From Oscarella lobularis (Eukaryota; Porifera; Homoscleromorpha; Homosclerophorida; Oscarellidae): a stretch of 64,000 nt of DNA. Below, piece after piece: positions 48,201 to 59,083 of this stretch. The notes beneath the pieces were generated by a model, which searched no databases, was not told where the DNA came from, and was given only the letters and a program-made list of their open reading frames with translations. Position numbers and translations under genes: made by a program. Numbering within the stretch: the first letter of the stretch is position 1; each line of letters begins with the position of its first letter. The stretch spans positions 930,001 to 994,000 of the forward strand of contig NC_089188.1 of assembly GCF_947507565.1 (NCBI RefSeq), given 5' to 3'.

Positions 48201-50296
48201 GTGAAGGTACGGAAGGAGAATTTTCTGAGGACAGCCTTCGACGAAATTGACAATGGCCGCCAATCCGTGCGCCACAACGCGACCGCTCGAATCGTCAAGA
48301 CTGCTCATCAAGACAGGAAGAACCTATAAGGATACAAATGAAAATTAAGAATACACACACGACTCTATCCTGCCTTAGTGTGAAATTTCTTTTGGAATGA
48401 CGACGAGAAGTCCGTTGCCATTTGACCGATCGCCTGGCAACAGGCGTAGCGAACTCGGGGATGCTAGACACATCGATTAGAATAAGTTATGTTCATTGGA
48501 GTCAGCGCGTACTGGATCACTGAAATAGGGCAATATGCCATCGACAAGCTGAGGTAGGAGTACTTCCATTTGAGCGTGACAACCCTCGCCCACCGCCGAC
48601 AAGGCCATGAGGCCCGCGTGACGGTAACGCCAATCACCTGTAAAACAATATAAGGGCATCTGCATTACAAAATCTATAGGAGTCTACTCACTGTGACAAA
48701 GCATTTGGGACACTGCAGGCGTTACGTGAGGCAAGATAGCCTTTCCTCCCAAAGCGCACGCAAGACGATCGAGGCTAGTCTCGCCGACTACAGCACTACT
48801 AAAAGTAACAAAGAAATACATGCATGCATACATACAACTTCATTGGTTATTTCAAACTATTTAATTACCTATCGTCATCTTCGTCGTTTATACTTTCTTC
48901 TTTGCTCCACGCTTCCAAGTTGTCGTCGAGATCGACCATGAACGCCAATGCTTGCTGAACTATAGAATCAAAATCATTCATTCTCAGATAGAAGCGTTTT
49001 TTAAACGTAATACCTATAGGCTCGATGTATTTGTGGTGCTTTCGAACCCTCGCAGGAACTGGTGCAAAAGAGGAATTAGACAGCACATTCATCTATATAC
49101 TCTTAGCAACCGACCTTCTTCTGTCAAACTCACAATGAACTCAAATCCAAGATGACGCCACGAATCCTCCAACTCATTCGTACCACAAATCTAACATCAT
49201 AAAACGTCAATATAAATAAATTGGTATCGAGGTTCTTGCCTTTAGCATCAAATCGAAACATTGAGGCACAAACGGTCGCAGGACTTTCGGCGAATTTTCA
49301 GCTAATTCAATAAAACTCTTCATCACTTCATCATCCTCTTGAACAACGGCACTCTTCTCGATAATCTAATATAAAGTGAATTAGTAAATATTTAATTGCT
49401 TTCTTTTTCCTACTTGCAGAGCAGCGGGAATCAGTTCGGCGAATTGAACTTGCATTTGATGATCTTCGAGCGAATTGACGAAAGAGACCCACGTTTGAAC
49501 GGCCATCTGCTGGACTTCGTCGTTCTTCTTATCCATGGCCTTCCAAAGAATCTCCTTCACGACGAGACGATAGCGCGCCTCCTGCTCGCCGAAAATGCCC
49601 GGGAAATTGTTTAGAATTCGCAAGGAGCACAGATTCAAATTTAGTACGTCCGACTTGGACGACTCGAAGAGGAACGTCAGAACTTCTTGCCAAGGATTCT
49701 CAAACTCTAAAAACATAGACAATAAATACAATACCAATTAAGATAACCAATTATACGAATTTAGTATAGTAAACAAAGCCTCATAGTGTTTATAGTCTAA
49801 GTACAGATGCTACTGTTAGTGTATCTCCAAATATTACCCTGTGAGCATCTTGCCCATTCTGCAATGGCATCGCTCAATTTCATTCGTATCCCTTTGTCTT
49901 CTTCGATTTGGACTCGGGCTAGAAGTGCTGCTCTGACGGCGTTCATCACGTTGGGGTCGATTGGCGAGCCTTCGTCGTTCTCTTTCATTACGACTAGAGC
50001 GATTTTTCGAAGGAGAACCGCCGAAAGTTGTCGGATCTGCACGCGAGGCGATATTTTCGTGCGATTTGCTGCGAATTGTTTTTCACCTTGTTGTCTCCGT
50101 CGCCGCAAAGAGACTTTACGAGCCCGCCGAGTCGAAGGGAGGTCGGTAGACCGTTGTAGGCGCTCTAAATCGACAGGGTTCCCGAAGTGGAGCCCCAATC
50201 GACCATTCGTTCGCTCACCTCCGCAGCTTCTCGCACTTGGTTGTCATCGGTAAGTAGTTGGTGTAGAAGCTGATCGAAATGAACGCTCAGATCCAT
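45291..50296 (-). CDS. IPO5: Importin-5 (Kap-beta3/RanBP5)
   Basis: Start at 50296 ([20 protein letters not shown]), stop at 45291; roughly twenty short exons with 45-110-nt introns. HEAT-repeat blocks match importin-5 along its length: [16 protein letters not shown] (49590), [17 protein letters not shown] (48920), [19 protein letters not shown] (48620), [20 protein letters not shown] (48050), [18 protein letters not shown] (47900), an exon at 47680 corresponding to the [10 protein letters not shown] region, GLFAFLTT-overlapping [11 protein letters not shown] (46290), then [20 protein letters not shown] (45560). The last exon, 45291-45358, encodes [18 protein letters not shown]. It is a nuclear import receptor, notably for ribosomal proteins and histones. 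Its 5' end abuts the ATPase array, and pieces of this gene recur in the array spacers. Confidence 0.9.
48110..48133. repeat. AT dinucleotide microsatellite in an importin-5 intron
   Basis: Short tatata run following the exon that ends near 48120. Confidence 0.6.
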
Positions 50297-50554
50297 TGGT
50301 AGTTTCGTACGCCACGTTGTGCAAAGGATGCGCTCCCGGATACCAAGTGGGTAGTATTTGCATCATAGATAGATGATATTGAAGGAGAATATTCCTCCAC
50401 GAGATTTTTCAGATACAACACAATCAACCACAAATACAGTAAGTACATGCAGTACAATCAGAACAAAACAAGACTAGGTAAATTAGGACAAAAATCATTG
50501 TCACATACAACACACACGTAAGGGCTTCACACACACAAAGATATTACACATAAG
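50297..50554. other. Interval between importin-5 start and ATPase copy 1
   Basis: 258 bp carrying the importin-5 promoter and the 3' flank of ATPase copy 1. Its parts (cccggataccaag; cagatacaacacaatca; gtcacatacaacacacacgt) recur in the same order downstream of every ATPase copy and before the HELAH frame at 61795. It therefore forms part of the duplicated unit. Confidence 0.6.
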
Positions 50555-52864
50555 CTAGCTAGCTGGGTAAGGTCCGACAGATTGACGAGCCTGTTCAGCG
50601 GGTTCTATTGCCTTGGCATCCTCACAAGCCGTCTGAATGAGTGGCAGAGCTTCGAAAAACTTAAACGGAAGCAGCGGCAACAGTTTCTGCACGTGTTCTC
50701 TCTCCGTTGCAGTATGTACTAAAGCATTCTTCAGTGCAACTATTATGCTTCTGCACACATCGCGATGATTGAACTTCTTTGGAAGATGATCTTTCAATAC
50801 TGAATACTTCTTGGAAATCCCTTGAACCTTGCGAAGGACGCATTCCTCCAACTCCTCGATATAATCACATAACGCGCAGTTTTTTAAATCGTCCACAGAA
50901 AGCCCCGCGTTCTTGCACTGTTCGACAATATCATCGAGAGGCTTATTCAAAGGAGATCGAGCATCATTGGCGTTTCCCGCATCAATTTCGTTAATGAGAC
51001 GTTCCCCAAAATCCAACATGACGGAGCGAAATAGATGATAGGAGAGATGGCTCTTGAGGGTTTCCAGAAATAAAGTAGCCTTTTCAGCGAGAACCCCAGA
51101 TGATGAGATAGCAGAGGTAACGAAAGTCTGAAATGGAACATGAGCCACATAGACGTGCTGTTCTTTCGGCGTCAACGCGCTCTCTCCTTCTGCTTCGTCA
51201 ACCTCCAACGAAGCGGTCTGAATTGGTCTCAAAAACGGCTCTAAATGCTTATACAAGCCCTCAACTCTCCAATAAAGCGCGGATCTTGGAACGCCCTGAA
51301 AATCAAGCGCCACGCTTCGTAGGAGCAGTCGGTCGCTGATGTCAAGATCTTGCAGCAAAGGCAAAGTCTCTGCCCAAAGTTCCTCCGCAATTTTCTCTTC
51401 AATTTCGCCGAAACAGAACTCTCTGACAAAGTCGATACGAGCAGCCGGCTTCCTCTTGGAGAACCTGTCCATAAGATGGATCAATAGCGCTGGAGAGCGA
51501 CAGCAGAAATTCTTTATTTCCTTTTCCAAAGAAAGGTTCGGCAAGGAATCGCACAACGCGTCAAGCGCTACGGTGGAAACACTGCAAGGAAGATCCAATC
51601 GATAAACAGTGATATCCATGGGAAAATGATGAATATTTATCAGAGCTGACATCATGCATGACCCGGTTACAGCAAAGCGGACTTTGTGAGGCTGTCCATC
51701 CTCTTTGTAGTCGACAAGATTTTTATAGACCCATCTCATGTTGGACACCTTTTCCTGGTCAAGACCTCCGTCCTTTGCCGGCCAAAAGAAAAACCGTTGC
51801 ACTTCATCAATAAGGATGAAGAGAGGCTGTTCTGATCCAGCTGTCAGAGCTTTTAAGCCTTCTAAGAGATCATCGAGATAGGCGCCCCCGCTGTTACGTC
51901 CCAGAAAGTCTCTATAATCAGCGTCGTTTCTGATAGTGGATAGATGGGGAAGCCTGACGTGCAGCTCTTGGGCCAGACGGTTCATATCCTTAAGTATGTC
52001 CACCATCAAATGATCAGGAGTTGAACAATTCAGCTCGTCAAGCTTCAGTTTCCAAATTATTGCCGGGTAATTTGAATTGACCCCATACTTTGGGTGTTTT
52101 TTGATGAGGCCCGGCAAAACGACGTTCAACCACGTTGATTTTCCTTTTATAATTGTAAGAGTAACTACACTACGTTCAACATAAAAAATTGACAATTACC
52201 TGATTTTATCATCCCGTTTATCGTGAGGACTGAGGACACACTTCTTGTGATATCGAAATTTATCCAACGCTCTGTCTTCTCAATCAAATCGCCGCATTGA
52301 ACGAGACTGCGTGAAGACTCGACACAGATTCGCGTGAATTCCTTCTCTTTATCAACGCGGACGTCACGAATTTTGCTCAAACGAGCTCGGCAGCGATCAG
52401 GTAACGATAACCTGTAGACAAACAGATAGTCACCAACAGGTCCTCCTCGTACAACGTAAGGGATCCCACGTGCCTTGACCATTCACGCGACACGTGCGAA
52501 CGATGCTGAGTCACGCGCGTCGCGAGAGGAGCTGATTCTCTTTGGGATACGATTTCTGAAGTCGTCGAAGATTTTTTGCGAGGCAGCTCGAAGACGACGA
52601 GGTCGGCCTTGTCAAAGACGGCAGACTTGACTGAAACGGTTGGATGTCTTTTGTCGACAAAGCGATTCTCTGTGCCGTGAAACTTGACTACGAATAAGAG
52701 AGACGTTGAAAGGTAAGAGGGAAGGCGTGCGTTGCTTCGCTTGCCTTCAGAGAGGGTGACTGTCTCGCATTAGGATCGATTTTGTGCAAGACGCCCTCGA
52801 AGCGTTCCTGCGACTTCGATATCACGCTCATTCGACTTCCTAGACAGTCGCTGAGCCCGCTCAT
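50555..52864 (-). pseudogene. LSm14-P-loop ATPase, copy 1 (frameshifted LSm)
   Basis: Same four-exon layout as copy 3. The ATPase part is intact: removal of intron 52144-52199 (56 nt) creates NGMIKSGKSTWLN (Walker A), followed by LFILIDEVQRFFFW (Walker B) and VRFAVTGSCMM. The upstream intron of about 68 nt uses donor TG|GTCAAGG and acceptor CTACAG, which resolves an apparent frame change. The LSm exon (from 52864, MSGLSDCLGSRMSVISK) lacks one base at about 52763-52766 relative to the other copies, shifting the frame after IDPNA. The LSm domain is therefore broken unless this is a sequencing error. An ATPase-only product from the Met at 52482 is conceivable. Confidence 0.7.
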
Positions 52865-52934
52865 GCTTAGCCTTGCAGAGAAATTCCCGAAATGGTGCCG
52901 ATCGTTGTACCACGTGGTTGTAGTTCTACTGTAC

Positions 52935-52946
52935 CTGTCCCGGATG
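52935..52946 (-). promoter_or_regulatory. Conserved CATCCGGGACAG element, ATPase copy 1
   Basis: Plus-strand CTGTCCCGGATG, 71 bp upstream of the copy 1 start. The 12-mer is invariant upstream of all four ATPase copies and the HELAH frame, whereas the flanks vary. A promoter or 5' UTR role is inferred. Confidence 0.5.
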
Positions 52947-53006
52947 CCCAAGTCATCAAGGTCTCTCGTACCATAGATTGCCCGTGGCCTTCAGGGGCCT
53001 AAATAA

Positions 53007-53075
53007 TATTGACACTGAGGCACAAACGGTAGAGATACTTTCGGCCAATTCAATAAAAACTCTTCGTCTCTTAGT
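53007..53075 (-). pseudogene. IPO5: Importin-5 exon relic in spacer 1-2
   Basis: Matches about 49256-49325 of importin-5 (cactgaggcacaaacggt, then actttcgg and caattcaataaaa). It lies directly upstream of ATPase copy 1 and is too decayed to code. Confidence 0.75.
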
Positions 53076-53365
53076 CATCCTCTCACTCTTGATAACTTTG
53101 TGCAAAGATGTGCTACCGCCTCCCGGATACCAAGTGAGATGCAAAAGAGAAAGACCCTTTATTGGCATCATAGATATCGGAGGAGCATATAAGGCTCTGC
53201 GGAGGAAGCTCGGTTCCTCCACGATATCAACACAAATCTAGGACAAACCCAGTAACTACCAATAAACGTAAGTACAGTACAATCAGAGCAAACCAAGACT
53301 AGGTAAATTAGAACGAAATCATTGTCACATACAACACACACGTAAGGGCATCACACAAAAAGATA

Positions 53366-55660
53366 TTACGGGTAAGGTCCGACGGATTGACGAGCCTGTT
53401 CAGCGGGTTCTATTGCCTTGGCATCCTCACAAGCCGTCTGAATGAGTGGCAGAGCTTCGAAAAACTTAAACGGAAACAGCGGCAACAGTTTCTGAACGTG
53501 TTCTCTCTCCGTTGCAGTATGTACTAAAGCATTCTTCAGTGCAACTATTATGCTTCTGCACACATCGCGATGATTCAACTTCTTTGGGAGATGATCTTTC
53601 AACACTGAATACTTCTTGGAAATCCCTTGAACCTTGCGAAGGACGCATTTCTCCAACTCCCCGATATAATCACATAACGCGCAGTTTTTTAAATCGTCCA
53701 AAGAAAGCCCCGCGTTCTTGCACTGTTCGACAATATCATCGAGAGGCTTATTCAAAGGAGATCCAGCATCATTGGCGTTTCCCGCATCAATTTCGTTAAT
53801 GAGACGTTCCCCAAAATCCAACATGACGGAGCGAAATAGATGATAGAAGAGATCGTTCTTGCATGTGTCTCGAAATAAAGTAGGCGATTCAGCGAGAACC
53901 CCAGATGATGAGATAGCAGAGGTAACGAAAGCCTGAAATGGAATATATGCCACATAGACGTTCTGTTCTTTCGGCGTCGACGCGCTCTCTCCTTCTGATT
54001 CGTCAACCTCCAACGAAACGGTCCGAATCGGTCTAAAAAACGGCTCTAAATGCTTATACAAGCCCTCGAAAACTCTCCTATTGTATAGCGCGGATCTTGG
54101 AACGCCTTGAAAATCAAGCCCCACGCTTCGTAGCAGCAATCGCTCGTTGATGTCAAGATCTTGCAGGAAAGGAAAAGTCTCTGCCCAAAGTTCCGCCGCA
54201 ATTTCCCTCTCAATTTCGTCGAAGCAGAACTCTCTGACAGACTCGATACAAGCAACTTGGGAGAACTTGTCCATAAGATGAATCAATAGCGCTGGAGAGC
54301 GACTGCAGAAATTTTTTATTTCTTTTTCCAAAGAAAGGCTTGGCAAGGAATCGCACAATGCGTTGAGCGCTACGGTGGGAACACTGCAAGGAAGATCCAA
54401 TTGATAAACAGTGATATTCGTCCTATTTGTGGGACATTGAGGAATATTCACCAGACCTGATATCATGCATGACCCGGTTACAGCAAAGCGGACTTTGTGA
54501 GGCTCTCCATAGGTGATAAGATTTTTATAGATCCATCTCATGGTGGACACCTTTTCCTTGTCACCGTCCTTTGCCGGCCAAAAGAAAAACCGTTGCACTT
54601 CATCAATAAGGATGAAGAGAGGCTGTTCTGATCCAGCTGTCAGAGCTTTTAAGCCTTTTAAGAGATCTATTAGATAGGCGCCAACGCTGCTCCGTCCCAG
54701 AAAGTTTTTATAATCAGCTGAGTTTCTGATAGTGGATCGAGAGGGAAGCCTGACGTGCAGCTCTTCAGCCAGACGATTCATTTCCCGAATTATGTCCACC
54801 ATCAAGTGATCAGGAGTGAAACAATTCAGCTTCTCAAGATTCAGTTTCCAAATTATTGCCGGGTGATTCGAATTGACTCCATACTTTGGGTGTTTTTTGA
54901 TGAGACCCGGCAAAACAGCGTTCAACCACGTTGATTTTCCTTTTACATTTGTAAGAGTAACTACACTACGTTCAACATAAAAAATTGACAATTACCTGAT
55001 TTTATCATCCCGTTTATCGTGAGGACTGAGGAAAAACTTCTTGTGATATCGAAATTTATCCAACGCTCTGTCTTCTCAATCAAATCGCCGCGTTGGACGA
55101 GACTGCGTGAAGACCCAACACAGATTCGCGTGAATTCCTTCTCTTTATCAACGCGGACGTCACGAATTTTGCTCAAACGAGCTCGGCAGCGATCGGGTAA
55201 CAATAACCTGTAGACAAACAGATAGTCACCAACTCTTCATACAACGTAAAAGGGATCCCACGTGCCTTGACCAACATTCACGCGACACGTGCGAACGATG
55301 CTGAGTCAGCGTTGCAAGAGGAGCTGATTTTCTTGGGGATACGATTTTTGGGGTTTTCGAAGTGTTTTCGCGAAGCGACTCGAAGACGACGAGGTCGGCC
55401 TTGTCAAAGACGGCATATTTGACTAAAACGGTTGGATGTCCTTCGTCGACAATGCGATCCTCTGTGCCGTGAAACTTGACTACGAATAAGAGAGACGTTG
55501 AAAGGTAAGAGGAACGGCGTGCGGTGCTTCGCTTGCCTTCAGAGAGGGTCACTGTCTGCGCATTGGGATCGATTGCGTGTAAGACGCCCTCGAAGCGTTC
55601 CTGCGTCTTCGAGATTACGCTCATTCGACTTCCTAGAATGCCGTCGCGCGCCCGATTCAT
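53366..55660 (-). CDS. LSm14-P-loop ATPase, copy 2
   Basis: The LSm exon reads from an upstream region with a different start (MNRARDGILGSRMSVISK at 55660; an earlier in-frame start near 55840 is possible). It keeps ERFEGVLHAIDPNAQTVTLS, then a GC-AG intron, then VKFHGTEDR and VKYAVFDKADL. The second intron (64 nt) is bounded by TG|GTCAAGG and CTACAG|G. The third interrupts Walker A as in the other copies, with the ATPase exon open to 53366. Relative to copy 3 the ATPase has shorter loops, for example where the Walker B exon reads DGDKEKVST. Its N-terminal leader is not shared with the other copies. I consider it potentially functional. Confidence 0.7.
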
Positions 55661-55858
55661 TACGCCGGCGATTAGAAGGTTTTTTCGTAGAGAGGGACTA
55701 CAGCGGCATCGTTGGCATTGCGCAACCTTTTCGAGAGAGATCTGCAGCACGTCCATTCGACTCTCGTGGCACGCTGCGCTCGTGGATGAGTCGGAATGAG
55801 ACCTTGACCCCTTGCGGAGTGCCGATCGTTGTGGCTGCACACCAAATCTAAATTTAGG

Positions 55859-55870
55859 CTGTCCCGGATG
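55859..55870 (-). promoter_or_regulatory. Conserved CATCCGGGACAG element, ATPase copy 2
   Basis: Identical 12-mer, about 200 bp upstream of the Met at 55660 and about 20 bp upstream of the earlier in-frame start near 55840. Confidence 0.5.
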
Positions 55871-55923
55871 CCTGAGTCATTTCCGACGAATCCGTGGCCT
55901 TCAGACTGGGGCCTAAACAATTA

Positions 55924-55997
55924 TACTGACACTGAGGCACAAACAGTCGAGATAATCTCGGCGAATATTCGGCTAGTTCAATAAAACTTTTCGTCTC
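55924..55997 (-). pseudogene. IPO5: Importin-5 exon relic in spacer 2-3
   Basis: Same importin-5 segment (ctgaggcacaaacagtcga, cggcgaat, gttcaataaaact), upstream of ATPase copy 2. Confidence 0.75.
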
Positions 55998-56345
55998 ACT
56001 CCTGACAACGTTGTGCAAAGCTAGATGTGCTCCCGCCTCCCGGATACCAAGAGGGAGGCAAAAGAGAAAGACTATGTATTGGCATCATAGATATCGGAGG
56101 AGTATTATTTGCGGAGGAATCCCGTTCCTCCACGAAATTGTTCAGATACAACACAATCAACAAACACAGTAGTCTAACTACAAAAAAACCGTGAGTACAT
56201 GCCGTACAATCAGAGCAAAACAAGACTAGGTAAATGAGGACAAAAATCACTGTCACACACACAACAAACACGTAAGGGCATCACACAAAAAGATATTACA
56301 CATAAGGGTAAGGTCCGACGGATTGACGAGCCTGTTCAGCGGGTT

Positions 56346-58617
56346 CTATTGCCTTGGCATATCCTCACAAGCCGTCTGAATGAGTGGCAGAGCTTCGAAA
56401 AACTTAAACGGAAGCAGCACCAACAGTTTCTGCACGTGTTCTCTCTCCGTTGCAGTATGTACTAAAGCATTCTTCAGTGAAACTATTATGCTTCTGCACA
56501 CATCGCGATGATTGAACTTCTTTGGAAGATGATCTTTCAATACTGAAATTCCTTGAACCTTGCGAAGGACGCATTTCTCCAACTCCTTGATATAATCACA
56601 TAACGCGCAGTTTTTTAAATCGTCCAAAGAAAGCCCCGCGTTCTTGCACTGTTCGACAATATCATCAAGAGGCTTATTCAAAGGAGATCCAGCATCATTG
56701 GCGTTTCCCGCATTAATTTCGTTAATGAGACATTCCCCAAAATCCAACACGACGGAGCGAAATAGATGATAGAAGAGATCGTTCTTGCAGGCGCCTAGAA
56801 ATAAAAGAGGCATTTCAGGGAGAAGCCCAGACGATGAGATAGCAGAGGTAACGAAAGCCTGAAACGGAATATATGCCACATAGACGTGCTGTTCTTCCGG
56901 CGTCGACGCGCTCTCTCCTTCTGCTTCGTCAACCTCCAACGAAACGGTCCGAATCGGTCTCAAAAACGGCTCTAAATGCTTATACAAGCCCTTGAAAACT
57001 CTCCCATTGTATAGCGCGGATCTTGGAACGCCTTGAAAATCAAGCCCCACGCTTCGGAGCAGCAATCGCTCGTTGATGTCAAGATCTTGCAGGAAAGGGA
57101 ACGTCTCTGCCCAAAGTTCCGCCGCAATTTCCTTCTCAATTTCGTCAAAGCAGAACTCTCTGACAGACTCGATAGAAGCAGCTGTCTTTTTCTGGAGGTA
57201 GAACTTCTCCATAAGATGGATCATTAGCGCTGGAGAGCGACTGCAGAAATTCTTTATTTCCTTTTCCAAAGAAGGGCTTGATAAGGAAACGCGCAATTCG
57301 TTGAGCGCTACGGTGGGAACACTGCAAGGAAGATCCAATTGATAAACAGTGATATTCTTCCCATTTGTGGGACATTGATGAATATTCATCAGAGCTGACA
57401 TCATGCATGACCCGGTTACAGCAAAGCGGACTTTGTGAGGCTGTCCAGGCTCTACAAAGGTGACAAGACTTTTATAGACTCTTCTCATGGTAGACACCTT
57501 TTCCTGGTCAAGACCTCCGTCCTTTGCCGGCCAAAAGAAAAACCGTTGCACTTCATCAATAAGGATGAAGAGAGGCTGTTCTGATCCAGCTGTCAGAGCT
57601 TTTAAGCCTTTTAAGAGATCCATTAGATAAGCGCCCCCGCTGTTACGTCCCAGAAAACTTTTATAATCAGCTGGGTTTCTGATAGTGGATCGATCAGGAA
57701 GCTTGATATGCAGCTGTTTGGCCAGATCGTTCATTTCCTGAATTATGCCCACCATCAAACAATCAGGAGTGAAACAATTCAGCTTATCAAGATTCAGTTT
57801 CCAAATTATTGCCGGGTGATTTGAATCGACCCCATACTTTGGGTGTTTTTTGATGAGGCCCGGCAAAACAGCGTTCAACCACGTTGATTTTCCTTTTATA
57901 ATTGTAAGAGTAACTACACTACGTTCAACATTAAAAATTGACAATTACCTGATTTTATCATCCCGTTTATAGTGAGGACTGAGGACAAACCTCTTGTGAT
58001 ATCGAAATTTATCCAACGCTCAGTCTTCTCAATCAAATCGCCGCATTGAACGAGACTGCGTGAAGACCCAACACAGATTCGCGTGAATTCCTTCTCTTTG
58101 TCAACGCGGACGTCACGAATTTTGCTCAAACGAGTTCGGCAGCGATCGGGTAACGATAACCTGTAGACAAGCAGATAGTCACCACCAACAGGTCCTCCTC
58201 GTACAACGTAAGGGATCCCACGTGCCTCGACCATTCACGCGACACGTGCGAACGATGCTGAGTCACGAGCGTCGCGAGAGGAGCTGATTCTCTTGGGGAT
58301 ACGATTTCTGAAGTCGTCGAAGATTTTTTGCGAGGCGGCTCGAAGACGACGAGGTCGGCCTTGTCAAAGACGGCAGACTTGACTGAAACGGTTGGATGTC
58401 TTTTGTCGACAAAGCGATTCTCTGTGCCGTGGAACTTGACTACGAATAAGAGAGACGTTGAAAGGTGAGAGGGAAGGCGTGCGGTGCTTCGCTTGCCTTC
58501 GGAGAGGGTCACCGTCTTCGCATTAGGATCGATTTGGCGTAAGACGCCATCGAAGCGTTCCTGCGACTTCGATATCACGCTTATTCGACTTCCTACACGG
58601 TCGCTGAGACTGCTCAT
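56346..58617 (-). CDS. LSm14-P-loop ATPase, copy 3 (intact reference)
   Basis: Exons 58497-58617, 58232-58439, 57949-58160 and 56346-57892 agree in phase and give 695 aa. Removing the 57-nt GC-AG intron (58440-58496, AAG|GCAAGC) joins TVTLSE to VKFHGTENR. The result aligns with the N-terminal LSm domain of LSM14/Scd6: GSRISVISKSQERFDGVL at the start and SAVFDKADLVVFEPP at the end. A 71-nt intron (58161-58231) follows a Ser/His-rich linker. A 56-nt intron (57893-57948) splits Walker A, GMIKSGKST when spliced. Walker B is LFILIDE, followed by VQRFFFWPAK and AVTGSCMMS. The C-terminal about 350 residues are helical with FNHRDVCRSIIVSLKNALVH. The family is not one I can name; STAND- or Crinkler-like ATPases are possibilities. 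Confidence 0.75.
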
Positions 58618-58688
58618 GCTTATCCTTGCGGAGAAATGCCCGAAATGGTGCCGATCGTTGTACCACGTGGTGGTTGTTCAACTGTGGG

Positions 58689-58700
58689 CTGTCCCGGATG
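58689..58700 (-). promoter_or_regulatory. Conserved CATCCGGGACAG element, ATPase copy 3
   Basis: Identical 12-mer, 72 bp upstream of the copy 3 start at 58617. Confidence 0.5.
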
Positions 58701-58748
58701 CATGAGTCAAGCAAGGCTCTCTCGCACGTTCCTGGGCGGGCCGAAATA

Positions 58749-58815
58749 ACATTGACACTGAGGCACAAACGGTCGAGATACTTTCGGTGAATGTTCAGCT
58801 CTTCGTCATCCTCTC
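58749..58815 (-). pseudogene. IPO5: Importin-5 exon relic in spacer 3-4
   Basis: Same segment (acattgacactgaggcacaa, actttcggtgaatgttcagct, catcctctcac), upstream of ATPase copy 3. It is the relic closest to the source exon. Confidence 0.75.
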
Positions 58816-59083
58816 ACTCTGACCACGTTGTGCATGCAAAGGATGCCCGGATACCAAGTGGGTCCCACAATTTGCTCTGTGGAGGAATCCCGTTCCTCCG
58901 CGAAATTGTTTAGATACAACACAATCAACAAACACAGTAGTCTAACTACAAAAAACGTGAGTACATGCAGTACAAAACAAGACAAGGGAAATTAGGACAA
59001 AAATCATTGTCACACACACGTAAGGGCATCACACAAAAAGATATTACACATAAGGGTCAGGTCCGACGGATGTTCAGCGGGTT

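Noticed and set aside
58161-58231. Frameshift separating the LSm and ATPase parts in copies 1-3
   Set aside because: A phase-2 intron (TG|GTC(A/G)AGG to CTACAG|G) of 64-71 nt explains the frame change consistently in all three copies.
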